This document shows, in pieces, positions 20,880 through 34,390 of a stretch of 64,000 bases of DNA. The stretch covers positions 930,001 through 994,000 of the forward strand of contig JADANN010000369.1 of NCBI GenBank assembly GCA_018806985.1, given 5' to 3'. Below the pieces are notes generated by a model that saw nothing but the letters and a program-made list of their open reading frames with translations, was not told where the DNA came from and did not search any database. Source of the DNA: Angiostrongylus vasorum (taxonomy: Eukaryota > Nematoda > Chromadorea > Rhabditida > Metastrongylidae). Within the stretch, counting starts at the first letter, position 1, and each line of letters starts with the position of its first letter. The position numbers and the translations under genes are program-made.

Positions 20880-22767
20880 GCACTGAATCGAAGCCTCTTT
20901 CACTTGCCTCATTCTGTAACATTGTCAGTTCTAGTTTGGCAATATGTCGGTGATAGTTGAACGTGACAATGCTCTTGTCTAGTTTACTATGCAAGAAAAA
21001 TTACTGACTACGCTAAAAAGCCAATCATTATGTGCATTTCCGCTCTTCTTGTTTAGATGGCTTTATGGGTTCGCGAATAAGCCGGCCTGCCTTCCTTTTT
21101 ATGTTTACATTCCCACTAATCAATCACTTGTACGAAAATACGCCATCAAAACTACCTCAAATTAATGTTAAACCTAAAGCTTACGGGCCACACGGCTGCG
21201 CATTTTGTGTCGCAATTGGTTGGCTACTTATTTATCAAGAGTTAATTCTCCTTGGTGGTTTTGCAAAACTATGGACTGACGATGTCACTAATGCCACTTG
21301 GCTGCAAATCCTATCTTTTATGTGCCCAAGTAAATTTAAAGTCAAACCGTCTCCAGTCACTTACCTCTCGGCTGTTCAACAATGTTTTATATCATCCAGA
21401 TTTCCTGCAGAGCTCCACTAGTGTACCTAATAACCCAGGTTTGCCACCTCATGGCTCTTTAATTTCCACTATTCGACTTCCACTTGTCATTTAACAAAGA
21501 ACAGTTGTTGTATAACCCTCGTAATGAAAACTGTCTGTTGCACTAAAATATCTATTCATGTATCTTTGCCTTCGCATTCTCTTCTTTACGGTCTCTATCC
21601 TCACTGTTGTCACAGATCTCATCGATTTCTGACGAAGTCGATCTCATCGACCTTCACCCGGTATGATTTGGTTTTGATCAAGTCCTCAGTTAGCTGTCAA
21701 AAGACATGATATTGAAATTTATCTTTCTTGTGATTGATTGCACTTATCAGTCTGCTCGTCATAACTGACTAACGTAGATGTTAAAATTAGAGTAGTGTCA
21801 TGTTACCATGTATTTACTGTTTCTTCAGCAGTAGATTGAAGCATAGCTTTTTAACCAGTTATTGTTACACTGTAGTTTTTTGTCCTTTCGGTGCAATCAT
21901 GTGCTTTAGATACCCGTGTAGAAGTGTTGTTGAATTGTACCTTTTCTTATAAAGAATTTAAAGGAATAAGATGTTTCCTAGATTTTACGGTATTTATCGC
22001 TTAATGTACTGCATTGTGGACCTGCTGTCTCCTTCCCTCACTGACGTGTTGGATGCTCGTCGAGAGTGGTTTTCCCTAAAAAATCAAGATGGCTGTGCAA
22101 AGACTCACGCCTGATCTTATAACGGCAGTCTTTGGTCATGTAGTGATTTTCTATCTTACAAGCAAAATTCTCCTAATGCACCAGTAATTTCTACGGTTAA
22201 TAGATCGATACACGAATCACCCTAGCTGTAAAGTTTTACGGGATTAGCATCACGTAGAAAAATTCGAAGAAAATGTTGGAGTGATGGGTAACAAACGTAA
22301 CACTTCTGCAACTTAATGCCCTTTAAACTTTAAACTTAGACTTTAAATACAGACTTACTTTATGGGCTTGATTTACCATTGGTTACTATGGTACATCACA
22401 AACGAGATCACGAACAAACCGTACCTACATGGCACAACGTTACAAAAAAAAAAGTCATGAAGAATACTGAGTCAGTGACGTGAAGAGAAGCAACCATGAG
22501 AACATGTTTTATATTTCTTACGAGAAAAAAATATTAAGCAAGATGTCGATGCATCTGGTGAAATTCGAATTCAATTCCCCATAAGCATTGAAGTGTTCCA
22601 GAGTGGTACTCACCGTCAATTACAGCTGTGTAATGATATGTGCAGTGGTTAATGCGATGACGTTTTCTAGCGTTTTAAAACGAGGAAATGTGGAGTGCTA
22701 GTGAATTTCTCGTAATTCTGACAAATGAAAGTTGAATTCTAGAATTTTTCTGACAAATATCTATTCA
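20880..22767. other. 3' region and unannotated sequence
   Basis: An open frame at about 21032-21421 (GPHGCAFCVAIGWLLIYQEL and on) follows a CTTGTTTAG site, but it is hydrophobic, AT-rich and without a clear donor, so it is not called. Nothing else was recognised. Confidence 0.3.
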
Positions 22768-23010
22768 GAAAACGATATGTTGGTGTTTCTGACGCTTCCT
22801 CTCCGCGAAAACCCATCTCCATACGTAGATAGGTACTATGACGATCCAATAGTAACGAGTTTTTGCCGATCGGACGACGGCGGCTCGAAAAGATCATCCT
22901 CCGAATCCGAGTCCACCGTCAGCGCCGTTTGTTGCAAGTCTCTATCAGACATTAGGTCGTACTTCCGCACACGACTTCGTATGGAGTTTGACCTGAGCAC
23001 CTTGCAATAA
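22768..23010 (+). CDS. host terminal exon candidate
   Basis: It follows TATCTATTCAG, a good 3' splice site, in a frame needing one base from an earlier exon. The frame reads NDMLVFLTLPLRENPSPYVD, RYYDDPIVTSFCRSDDGGSK and RSSSESESTVSAVCCKSLSD, and ends RLRMEFDLSTLQ before TAA. The Ser/Glu-rich block with basic residues looks like a regulatory tail with phosphorylation potential (inference). The codon content is higher in GC than the flanks. No upstream exon was identified, and it cannot be the continuation of the gene at 20436-20879, which has its own stop. The protein is not recognised. Confidence 0.5.
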   Translation, partial: ENDMLVFLTLPLRENPSPYVDRYYDDPIVTSFCRSDDGGSKRSSSESESTVSAVCCKSLSDIRSYFRTRLRMEFDLSTLQ

Positions 23011-23849
23011 TAGATATATATATACCAACGCCTTGTTACTCAAGAAAAAAAAGCTTTCTAGTACGGTTGTTTACGCAATTTATAACCTACACTCATTAGT
23101 TCACTGCGTCATCGTAACCGGGGGTTTCTTAGATTTCGAAGAGAGGTGTATAGCTGGCCGTTCATGCGCCACTGGGCACAGAACTGAGAGATTAATTATC
23201 ACTGAATGTTGACGTTGTAAGCTGAACTTAGATCAAGGTCTATACTATAAAAGGGACTTGGCAAGTTGTCTTAGGCTAAATACGTGAAGAAAGGGCAGTA
23301 GAAAATGTATTATAGAGAAAATATGAGTATATCGTTTGTGTCCATCGAGCAAACAGATGCAACTGAGCAGCTATGATGAGCAATAGTGGAGGGTGGGAGT
23401 TCACCAGTTTCCTCTCGAGCTACTTAATTATTAACGAAACCATAGGTGATGCATGTGATTATTGACGTTATTTATTAAATTATTACTATCATTATTCGCA
23501 CTTCATGGCTTATTAGTTCATCACAGTACGCTATTTCTGAGTGGCGAACTTCGATGTAGAGGAGGACCTTTCAGGTGTCACCTAACAAAAGAAGGAATTC
23601 TAGACCTGCTTATAGAATCCATGCTAAGCACAAAGATGTGGAAAGAATCACTATCCTGAAAAAAAACCTAGCCAAAGAGGCAAACATCGTTTCGTTTTAC
23701 AAAGATCAACGATGACGACGAGCAGTGAAACAACCGCTAACCAAATCGTTGCGCTTGACGTGAGTGTTACCGAATCGAAATAATACGTCTGTGATATGAA
23801 GAATGTTTTATGTTGCGTACCTATAAGATCATAACGGGGAAGATAGCGA
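23011..23849. other. no feature seen
   Basis: AT-rich sequence with a short TA run near 23012-23022. No repeat family was recognised. Confidence 0.35.
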
Positions 23850-24165
23850 AGTGTTTAATGGTGCAGCCCACCAGAAACCAAGGTGCTGGTTCAGCCCCTT
23901 TGCCCAATGTTCTCCTTCAATTCACATGGAAACACCTTAGCTTGGTTATATCCAAGATTGCAAGAAAAACCGACTCGACCAGTATTCTACGACATTAACA
24001 AAGAAGATGAAATCCTCAAGCAGCAGTCGAATCAAGGTGCAAAATGTTCGAGCACGGTTGAGGACGATGAATGGGAGGAAAACGGGTCGAATTCAAGTGA
24101 TAGCATTGGCAGAGTAGATGTGACGACTCGTGTAAAACGTAAAATGCAAAAAATTCTACACAATG
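23850..24165 (+). repeat. SINE-B, strongly diverged copy
   Basis: It retains the SINE-B order: GACTCGACCAGTATTCTACG, then GAAATCCTCAAGCAGCAGTCG and GTAGATGTGACGACTCGT. The tRNA-like head is barely recognisable. Confidence 0.55.
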
Positions 24166-25068
<903 letters not shown>

Positions 25069-25299
25069 TTTCTGTTTTGTATGCTTAATTTATCGCACAG
25101 ACCTTTCTCGCCGGATTTTTGTGATGGCTTGTCGAACACAGGAGTTGTAATCGTCGACCAAGGGACGTTCTATTAGGTCCTCCGGAAATTGATGTCCGAT
25201 TTTAACCTGTGTTTTCAAAATGGCATATCTAAGATCAGAATAAACTTCATTAATCGAAATAAAAACCATTGAAATTCACACATTTTTTGCCATCGAAAG

Positions 25300-26225
25300 A
25301 CAAGTTAATTTTTATCGGCTGCATGATATTGTGAACTTTTGGAGACAATGAAGTCCTGTTGAAAGCCGTTTCGATGTCGGCTTTGGAATCAATTCTCGCA
25401 TACGAAGTTGTCGAGTTGAAGAAGTGGCAGTCAGTAGTGAGAGTTTTGCAGAGTATGGTGTATGAGGCGGAGTTTCGTAACCCACCTCATTCAACCTTTG
25501 CAGCGACACTGAGGTGTAAGGCCATGCGCTGTCTTGTAGGATTGGTCCGTTTCTACTGACCCAAATCGTATACAGAAGTTGAAGTTTGTGGTGTGTTTCA
25601 TTGATTTACTGGTTGTATTTCGTCGTCGTAAGTTTCATCTGGATTTAGTAACACGGGGTGTGGATCCAACCCGCTTTGGACCACCAAACGTAGCATTACC
25701 TTCTTTTTGTGCAATTTCGACCACGCGAAATGATTCGGAGCTTCAGCTCGGACCAGTGGTCCAAGCACTGATTCGGTCGTCGGCGACTATCGGAGAGGAT
25801 CGACTTCTCGTCGCAGATTTCAAAACGAAGAAAGGATTCGTTCTGCTTGCTCAGAACAAGCGTCCCATGATGCCTCAAAAACGAGTTCTTCGACGGTGAC
25901 TCGAATCATGGAGCATCCATTTTCCGAGCTTCCTCAATCGACTTTCCAACTTTTTTGTAGGTGCTCAGAAACAATTCAGATTCCTATATCGAGTCCTTCA
26001 CAAAGTTCTCAAACAGTTGTGTGTGTATGCCTTCACCAAACCCTCCAACTCATCGAAGTCAGTTGCAGAAGGACGTCCACGACCTTACTCATCTCCAAGG
26101 TAGAATTCGCTTTGAGGAACTTTTGCAAATCAACGTCACATTGTGTTTTGTTAACACTTTCTCGATCCAGTACCTCATTTATGTTTCGAACCGTTTGTGC
26201 TGCGCAGTCTGCGTTTGAATTCATA
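25300..26225 (-). pseudogene. mariner-type transposase relic
   Basis: Read on the minus strand, pieces of a mariner transposase occur in order but in shifting frames. An N-terminal part (TVRNINEVLDRESVNKTQ) spans about 26224-26040. A central block with CDEKSILSDSRRRPNQCLDH lies at about 25810-25750 and matches the mariner region around the second catalytic Asp (usually DEKW-L-DN-RR). A C-terminal part has LQRLNEVGYETPPHTPYS at about 25500-25440. The W after DEK is changed to S, and frames break several times. Cut-and-paste transposition by the parent family is established; this copy is dead. Confidence 0.75.
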
Positions 26226-26229
26226 GAAT

Positions 26230-26549
26230 TAGAATTGTTGAAACTGCTCTTCTTACATGTGATGTTCTAATTTTAACTTTTTTTAATAAAACAATTTATA
26301 CTAAAAGTCAGTGGCACAAAGCCAAAGTACACAAAAACATCTTTTTAGTAAGCTACAATAGTACACCATTCGTAGAAAAAGCTATTGCTAAAACATATAC
26401 AAGAAAAATTGCAAATGGAATATCAATTTCAGAGCAAACTAATATTTTACACTTTTCAATTTGGACAAAAATTTTTTTCTCGGATTAGTCTATTCGACTG
26501 ATTTAAATCTCACCGCTGGTATTAACATGTCTATCATGCTTACATAAGA
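26230..26549. other. A-rich flank of mariner relic
   Basis: It may hold the mariner's outer end: TTTTTGTCCAAATTG read on the minus strand near 26465-26480 weakly resembles GATGTCCGATTTTAACC near 25190, as inverted termini would. Not certain. Confidence 0.25.
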
Positions 26550-26825
26550 GCGCGTGTGGCGCAGTGGTCGAAGGCGACCTGCAACACACACGTGGAATCG
26601 ATCCCCGCGCCCGTGGCCCACCAAGTCTTCCATCCCTCCGGGGTCGGCAAACTGATACCAGACTCGTCTGGAAGGATAGCAACACTGGCTCAATACATCG
26701 GTAGGCCATCGCGAATCATTGTGAAGGCCAGATATGCATTCAATCACCTCCAACGATGCTTAATGAAGTCGAATTCATGGCGCATTCCTCAGAGATTGAT
26801 CAATGTCGAACGCTTTACCCTTTAT
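26550..26825 (+). repeat. SINE-A, well-preserved copy
   Basis: A tRNA-like head (GCGCGTGTGGCGCAGTGG, GTGGAATCGATCC), the shared central core with CTCCGGGGTCGGCAAACTG and ACCAGACTCGTCTGG, and the 3' half ending AGAGATTGATCAATGTCG followed by TTTACCC/TTTATGC. Confidence 0.9.
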
Positions 26826-29500
26826 GCTCACATACTAAAAGGATGGAAAATCAGAACACCACGATAGTATGGTGAGTCAGTGAGGAAACTTATACATATG
26901 CTTCTAGTAAATAGGGCTAGGCGTGCACCCGCTGCGCATTCATCAACATCTACAGTGGTCCATTCAAAAGACCACACATTCCCAAGTCTTATTCTCACAG
27001 TCTTCCACTGATGTTATAGACATTATACTGATAACTTTTTATATTACAATCTTCAGTTCTTACAAGTAACACTCTGCAAATACTTTTTTCATTGCAATGA
27101 CCACAACCCGTAGCCTCTTAAATCCACGTTTCTTACACACAATTTACATACGACTAAAACCATTACAACTTTGCACACTTTACAATACGTATACTCCTCT
27201 GCAATTTTTATTGATAAAGTCAGAAATTGGATCGACGTTGAATAATTTTTCTTGTCCATCATACGTTGCATTCTTGGCGAAATGTAGGTGAGCTACCAGT
27301 CTTTTAACTCTGCAGATTTTCATTACTTTAACCCAATGGTATCGATCCCAAAACTGAAATCTTGCCCCAAGGATCCTTTAATCGTGGTAGTCAACTCTAG
27401 GCACAAATCAATGAATCTTATCACCAATTAAACAGATGACTTTTTTGACTCATCCTCTTGTCCACATGTTGGTCTCTCCTATAAGTTTCTAAATACCGAC
27501 CACAAATAATTCATAGAAGCAAGAGCTGCTAGTTTATTCCAAAATGATTAATCTTGGAAACCCAACGGCCTTAAAGAACCACACTGCTTGACTACTCATC
27601 GCATTCACTATCATCATTGACTACTTTATCACCAACATTTTCACCCTCACACACCTACACAGTCCAGATTCTTTGCCGTTATATATCATAAAAGATTTCA
27701 TCAATTCAGTAGCAATGAAGACTCAATCGAAAATAAAGCTTCATTTGTCTACAGCCGAGATGGTTTATGCTTAGAGATCTCAATTTTTGACCGCTGATTG
27801 GTTATTACTTCACCTTCAATCGCTATCGCGATAAAAACTCACGGAATCGTCGGATGTAAGCATAAACAGAACGGTGAAACATATTTTTCATCGGATAAAA
27901 AGCTGGTAGCAAATGGATTGTGTATGAGTCTTTCTCCATCACGAATAAGAGGAAATTCTATCAAATTTGTAGAGAGCATAAGATGGTTAGGGAGTCGGAA
28001 ACACAGAATTACCAATAAAGAACACATAAAGAGCAAATTATAAGGCGAAAAGTAAAGTAAAAGGCGCGGTGTCACTTGAGTGCGTTTTAGCTGGCATGAG
28101 TCATATACAACTCATCGTGCCAGTGACTGCAAATTAGGCGGCGTCGCCAATGTGTTAAAGATTCCAAGTCTGCTTCTAAGTTCAGACCGTACTTCCACCG
28201 CTACCAAGAAGTTTCTCGCAAAGAAAAAAGATTGATAACATGTGAATGCAATGCACCTCACACCATTTGCAAACATTTCACAAAAAAAAACGACTTGGGA
28301 AAAGAAAACTGCTGCAGGTAGTTCAGACTTGCAAGTGAGACTCCCATCAGCCGTACTGGACAGCAGTGCTATTGCACACGATGATACAGACTGATAACTT
28401 AAAACTCCTACTCCAAACTCATCCTGACAAACCTAAGACCGTAAACTAGGCCCTAAGATTCCCGTTAACGCCAGAGACTATGCTCTAAGAACTTAACGAA
28501 GCAAGCGAATGGATAAGGCTAGAAATAAATTGAAGGACACTCCGGTTCCTAGAAGGGTCCACAATGCAATAAAAAACCAAATGATGTAGTTTAGCAGTCA
28601 AGAAGAACACATCTTGGATATCTTGGATATACATAGGATTGTAAACGAACACTGTAGACGACTCCAAAGAGCAAGTACACAGAAGAACGACAGCAGCACA
28701 GCCGTATTTGGGCCTCTTAGAAAAGACAGACTGATGTACCCAGAACTATACCCCCATCTTCTTGAATCAAAAGTCCTTCAGAATTCTTCAACGCAGATGA
28801 TTTGGTTGACACTCACACGTGGTGAAGAAAGTTGTGCATCACCGACAGAACGATTGAACGAAGTCCTCTGAAATCAAACCGACATATGCAGCACCAAGTT
28901 TGTTAGCTCGGAACATTGACAAATACACCGTCTTCGAGATGCACAGATACATGAGCTTCCAGAATAAAAGTACATATCGAAGGCAAAATATAGATGTATC
29001 AATCATGCAATGAGTTGACGACAAGTCAACGAGAATGGTAGAGTGTGGCAAAACGATATAGAAACCTCTGTAACCCTTTCGTAACGAAGCTGCTTTTTTC
29101 AACAACAAATAATAATTTCTCCAGTAGTAGAGTGGTAGAGGAGTTAAGAACTTTACAGACTTATGGAAGATGATCTGCTCTATCGCCTTAGTCGTGTAAC
29201 TAAATCTTGTACAATATCCCTTCAATTTTAAACGTTCATAATTAGTATATTCAAATGTTTCAAAACGAAATTAGAAGTCTTCCAGGTTAAAACAAAAAAA
29301 ACCTTGGTAGGCTAAAACATATATTGGGAAAATTCCACTTATTCGACTGTGTTCGCGCACAAAAAACGAAACTCGACGCAAAAAAGGCGCACAAAACATA
29401 TTTCGTGGGCTCCATAAAATCAGAACGACGGCGTGGAAAAGTATGTACCTAGATGGCAAAGATCTGTATATTATAATGGATTCTAGTTCAGTTAGTAAAC
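26826..29500. other. A-rich sequence without recognised features
   Basis: About 2.7 kb. Open frames on the minus strand at 27839-28075 and 28839-29225 were considered but have no convincing splice sites or family resemblance. This may be intron of the minus-strand gene with an exon at 30055-30225. Confidence 0.35.
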
Positions 29501-29504
29501 TTCG

Positions 29505-29890
29505 CGTCCTGACGATTTGCCGCCTCATCGTGGCTGGAAGGTGTTCCTGGGTGTCGGGCTGCGATGTATAGCGAAGGGATTCATCCCCCAGCAGGGTTTG
29601 CCAAGCTGAGGAGTCCGGTGTTTCCATCAGGAAGCCCAGCTAAGAGTAAAAATAACAGGATCCACCACCGTCCTGGTATCAAACTAGTTGCTTGGTGGCA
29701 AATCTCTCTCGAGTCACAAGGGCGACAACTGCTTGTGGTCGTGGCGACCTGGGGCAGACTTTAGCTAGGCTGACCTCGGGACTCTAGGGAATCAAAGTAG
29801 CTAAACCAGCAAAACTCCGGAAAATGGAGATGATACTGGTGCCCACAAAACCAGTGAGCATGGGCCATCTAAGAAACCAAGTATCGAAGT
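29505..29890 (+). repeat. family E repeat (about 385 bp)
   Basis: It shares ordered blocks with the copies at 34.1, 35.3, 37.0 and 44.9 kb: GCCGCCTCATCGTGGCTGG, GTGTTCCTGGGTGTCGGG, CATCAGGAAGCCCAGCTAAG, GGTGGCAAATCTCTC, GACCTGGGGCAGACTTT and GGGCCATC. It ends in AAGTA-type short repeats, as seen at LINE/SINE 3' ends. No coding capacity. Confidence 0.75.
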
Positions 29891-30054
29891 AAGTAAACTT
29901 CATAATATTTCCGCAGCATATGAATCCTAAAGAAGTCATGTCACTGCGCAAAGATTAAAGCAACTACTTACAAGATCGTCGACCTACTGGAGGGCCATCC
30001 AGCTATACAAACAAGTGCAACCATTGTGATTACTGTTGCTATTTCAAAGCTTAC

Positions 30055-30225
30055 CTGAAACATCTGACGACGCAGTATATGACAGACATCAACACAATCC
30101 CTCCGATCACAATGACAGCTCGATAGATCGCATTCTCGTCCATATCAAACGCGCCGTTCTTGTGTGGTGGTCTACTTGTGGTGGAGAGCGATACCGATGG
30201 CGAAGACATAGCTACAAGAAGTGAG
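30055..30225 (-). CDS. FAM174-like small membrane protein, internal exon
   Basis: On the minus strand the exon follows CTTCTCTCAG and ends at a consensus donor (TTTCAG|GTAAGC). The frame is open throughout: SLLVAMSSPSVSLSTTSRPP, then HKNGAFDMDENAIYRA, then a hydrophobic helix VIVIGGIVLMSVIYCVV ending RCF. The first residues (SLLVA) could be the end of a signal peptide from an upstream exon. The layout (signal, Ser/Thr/Pro-rich lumenal part, D-E-N before one helix with Y and R at its cytosolic end) resembles the FAM174 family of type I membrane proteins. That is recognition by eye, not alignment. The cytosolic tail exon was not found. It lies in the A-rich part of the window, consistent with minus-strand transcription. 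Confidence 0.5.
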
Positions 30226-30709
30226 CTGAGAGAAGGATTAAAGGTGAAAAGGAATAAAGAATGACAAACTGCCTTACTGGTTTAATGAAGCAGTGGTGTA
30301 AGACTGATCTCTGTCAAGCGTATGGCACTGCAAATCACTGAAATGATAATTGTTGAAAAAACGTAAATTTGAGCTAGTTACCTAAGTGGTGGTGCACATA
30401 GAACTTTTTGGATTGTATCAGTCCCTTGGATTGAAGATTTATAATTGATGATTCAAAAGTACACAACTAGAAATGAGTGAACAAGAGCAAGGAGGTTAGC
30501 TTAGAGTTGTGGGAAAGCTCCGGATTTCAGCTTAAGGTTGCAGTACAGAAAAATCAGTCTGTATCTATAAGGGATGTAAAAAGATCTCCGCTAGAGTTCT
30601 GTAGCCTAGTGAATACTCAAAAACAAGCAGCAATGTTACTACAGTGAGCTAACATATGCGCATTCGCTTCACATACATACTAAATCTGGATATGGCTATA
30701 ATGAAAGAT

Positions 30710-30976
30710 AGAGCTCTCGGCGTTGATCAATTCCTTAGGGAGGGGCCAAACATTCGACTTCACTAAGCATCGTTTGGAGGTGACTGTATGCATATCTGGC
30801 CCCTACAATGACTCGTGGTGGCCTACCACGTATCAAGCCAGTGCTGCTATCCTCCCAGATAAGTCTGGTACCAATTTGCCTACCCTGGAGGGAAGGAGGG
30901 CTTGGAGGGTCACGTGCGCAGGAGTCGATCCCATGTGTGTTGCAGGGCGCCTTCGACCACTGCGCCACACGCGCTC
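30710..30976 (-). repeat. SINE-A copy
   Basis: On the plus strand it runs from GGCGTTGATCAATTCC through GCCTACCACGTATCAAGCC and AGTCTGGTACCAATTTGCC to the reversed head ACCACTGCGCCACACGCGC. All SINE-A blocks are present. Confidence 0.85.
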
Positions 30977-32199
30977 GCAATGGCCTGCGAATCCTACCCG
31001 ATACACGATAAGATCCCCTACAGAGATGAGCACATCATTAGACCAGCATTACGAAAGCCCTACGACGCTCTGACAAGGTCAGACAACCAAGTTAGGGTAA
31101 CGTCTACTCGCTAACGTTTGAACTGAGCATGAGCAAGATCCTTCAATAATAATGAAGTACTTTCGCAAGTGAACATCAGTAAAAAAGCAAGTCCACGTAT
31201 TTTCATTGCTCGTCAACTCATAAAACATACCGGCTATGCTACAGAAACAAATTCTCGAGTCAAATATCAGAGTGGTCGTGAACAATAAATGGAAACGTCG
31301 ACATGTCAATGCGAAATTCATGGAAGAAGCAGCTTTTCATCGGTCCTTCTAGCAACAAAAATGATCACTGGCGGTGGGTTTGAAAATTTCTGAAGAACAA
31401 AGGCTTCCCTACAAAGATATATCAATGAAGTAGCCTGCTTTTTAACGCATATCTCTTCACGTCTCAACGATAATGAGTCTTTGAAATTGTGGGCTATATA
31501 GCTATGTACGATACAGATTACATATCCCTATTGACTAGGTAAGCGTCAGAACTCCAATCCTAGTAGAAAAAGCCGTTAGTTCTTGAACATATGAGATCGA
31601 CAGCAATCAAAGACTTCCAATAAAACCGCCGCCAAAAAATCCAATATGTACCTTGTAATGGTCATCTGCAGATTTGAATTTCTGCATACAAGTTCACAAC
31701 GAAATAAACGCTCACTACAAACGCTAAATCTGTCGTAAAGGTAGACAAACTGTGGTATAAGAAAAGTTAAAAATGAAGAAAGAGGAGTCGGCCATTTCTC
31801 CCGATGTTTAAGCAGCACATGTTCAGTGTCCAGAGGTGTCGAACAACTTGTTATTGATCGTAAACGTGCTCCATTACTATTGAAGGGCTAGCAAAGTAAG
31901 TATGTAAACTAGTACGTTTTTCTCTGGTCACAACCGATTTGGCGCCGGTAGCGTAAAGTCTTCCAGAAATCACTGGTGAGTACATCTTCATACACTATCG
32001 TTCTACTCTGTATTATAAATATTATAGTTTATTTATATTGGGAAAAAACAACGTGGTACGCCGCTACTCTGGCGGAAATTCTTGGACGGCAAAGAGAAGT
32101 ATTCCTGTCTGTACGGATTTTTTTCTCATTTTTCCAGAGTTTCACTGCCTTAACCAATCCTACAGTTACTATTTAACTGGAGGATTTAATTTACTATGG
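30977..32199. other. no feature seen
   Basis: A-rich sequence between a SINE and an RTE fragment. Open frames on the minus strand (31079-31321, 31576-31818) show no splice-site support. Confidence 0.35.
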
Positions 32200-32960
32200 C
32201 AATCAACGCTCAACGCTCAACGGAACGAATATTTCTAATGCTCCAGTTATGTCTGTCTAGGTAGGGGAAATCAATATGATGAACGACTTCGCTCCAACGT
32301 TGAGCAGAGGCTTTGCGATCTTTGAAGAGCATCGAGGATGTAGTGAACAGAACAAAGAACATCAGACTCCGTGTCCATCTTTTCGACTCAACGGTACTTC
32401 CTGCCTTAATTTATGCGTCAGAAACCTGGTCGCTGCGTAAGCAGGATCAAAGATCACTCAGCGTTGTTGAACGCGCAGTCGAAAGGGCGATGCTAGGAGT
32501 ATCCCGTTTCACACAAGTAAGGGAAGGGATCCGAAGCTCCGACCTGCGCCAACGATCAAAAAATCAGAGATGCCGTTCTGTACGCCAAACATTCGAAGAT
32601 AAGGTGGGCCGGACACGTAATGCGTATGAATCACAACCGATGGACAAGAGCCGTTAGTGACTGGATTCCTCGGGATATCAAACGTACTGCAGGAAGAACA
32701 CCGACCCGATGGTCAGAGTTCTTTACGAAGAGCCCTAGAAGAAAAAATATGATGCTCGACGAGTTTCTTTACGAAGAGCCTAGAAGAAAAATATGATGCT
32801 CGACGAGTCACCAGAGCGAGCAGAACCCACTGAACTACTCTTGCACGCGATAGGGAAAAATGGAAGATTTACTGGCGCCCGCTCGAGTCACTCGACGATC
32901 AACGGGACTACAAGTGATATATGTGATGGCGACCAACCAGTAGTATCCTTAGTTGTAGCT
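32200..32960 (+). pseudogene. RTE-type LINE, 3' fragment
   Basis: It is collinear with 44173-44716 plus 45552-45690 of the larger RTE copy. The translated blocks TRNIRLRVHLFDSTVLPALI-type text, YASETWSLRKQDQRSLSVVE, VERAMLGVSRFTQVREGIRS and PLDKS-type segments are the region after the RT domain. Unlike the copy at 44.4 kb it keeps Glu in the ASETW motif. A segment of about 40 bp (TTTACGAAGAGCC... GCTCGACGAGT) is duplicated in tandem at about 32720-32805. Frames shift several times, and only the 3' quarter of the element is present, as is usual for 5'-truncated LINE insertions. Confidence 0.8.
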
Positions 32961-32999
32961 TATCACCAACAGATTTATCACAGTAAGGGTTACCACTAA

Positions 33000-33360
33000 G
33001 TGGGGATAGCACAGTGGTAATTATGTCGGTCATCAGGAGCATGGTGCTAGTTCGATTCCGCCCCTGGTCAACCAAGCCTCTCATCCATCCGGGGTGTGGA
33101 AATTGGTACCGGACTTGTCTGGAAAAAAAATCACTCTCTGTAGTCCATTTAGGAACTCTCCAGCCCGGTTATCTCAAGATTCCAAGAACTGCTCAAACAG
33201 CATTCTACGACATTCAAGATGAAACGAAAATCCTCAAGCAGTAGCCGAAGCCACACGTAAAGGTTGGAAGACTACGTGGATAATGCATGCGAGGAAAGAA
33301 TCGAATGTGAGAAGTGCTGGGATCCGCATAGTCATATAAAGACTAGGAAAAATAAAAATC
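33000..33360 (+). repeat. SINE-B, well-preserved copy
   Basis: Head GTGGGGATAGCACAGTGGTA, B box TAGTTCGATTCC, the core shared with SINE-A (ACCAAGCCTCTCATCCATCC, GAAATTGGTACCGGACTTG), then the SINE-B 3' half (CATTCTACGACATTCAAG, CAGTAGCCGAAGCCACACG, GAATGTGAGAAGTGCTGGG). Confidence 0.85.
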
Positions 33361-34095
33361 AGCTATGGACAAAGGGCAACATCCAATTGACGTTGAGCAG
33401 CATTCTATAATAGAGCGCCCTTTCTTTCGTTCAGAAAGAGGTTTAACTACCGCGCACGTTCTTCGCCAAGGGTTTAGAAATTCACCAGGTTGTTTGTTCC
33501 CAAATATATCACCGTATTCGTTGCTCTGTGGTCAATTCTGTAAGGTAGATATTGTCCTCCAATAGAAATCCAAGTCAGAGTTAAAAGCTACGTAATTTTG
33601 CAGTTTCTCTGTAGACAAACAACCTTATGTAAATGCTGCTCGGTCATCAAACGTATTTAGTTTAAGTACATTACTTCTAAGATGCTTAGAACCACATCTT
33701 AAGCTCAACAACCTCGAAGATCCTCAATATCCATCGACGGAGCCTTAACTATAAAACACAACAATCACTCATCTACTCATATGCGTTATTCGTTGACATG
33801 GTGATAAGCACGGACAGCAGACTCAGTTACAGAATGCTTTAGTCGATACCTAGAGGCTGCTTCCACTTCTAGGTTCATAACATGCAATTATCAGATCACA
33901 GAATAATGCTTATTTTTAAGTACGAGCACGTGCCAACATTTAACTGCTAACAGCTACTTATTTCCTAAGAGGATTCCCTGAACAACATGTCGTACGGGAA
34001 CCACCACGTGCATTCGTTTTGTTGTCTTACAACTCCCATCATTCCTCACTGATATGTTCTAAGCTGCTCAAACGCGATTTACCGTATATTGTAGT
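33361..34095. other. no feature seen
   Basis: Mixed sequence with no shared repeats or exon-like stretches. Confidence 0.35.
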
Positions 34096-34390
34096 TCTCT
34101 GGAGGCCCGAGGTCAGCCTGGCCAAAGTCTGCCCCCAGGTCACCACCACCACAGGCAGCCGCCGCGTTTGTGGATCACAGTGAGCTTTGCCGATATCTAA
34201 CTAATTTGACACCAGGACGATGGTGGATCCTAGTATTGGCTTAGTCTCAGCTGGGTTTCCTGATGGAAACGCCGGACTCCTTCTCAGCTCGGAATACCCT
34301 GCCCGCGGATGAATCGCCTCGCTGTATATCGCAGCCTGACACCCAGAAACACCTCCGAACCATGATGAGGCAGTAAACCGTTGCGAGATA
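34096..34390 (-). repeat. family E repeat, truncated at its 3' end
   Basis: Inverse of the copy at 29505. On the plus strand it has AGCCTGGCCAAAGTCTGCC, CACCAGGACGATGGTGGATC and GCAGTAAACCGTTG. The terminal region after the 'gggaaccacagtagc' block is missing. Confidence 0.75.

Noticed and set aside
21032..21494. Membrane protein open frame
   Set aside because: Hydrophobic and AT-rich, overlaps a second open frame, and lacks a believable 5' splice site.
26490..26753. Minus-strand frames in SINE-A copies here and at 13.3, 30.8, 51.3 and 60.1 kb
   Set aside because: They recur because the SINE recurs. They contain no independent start, splice or codon signal.
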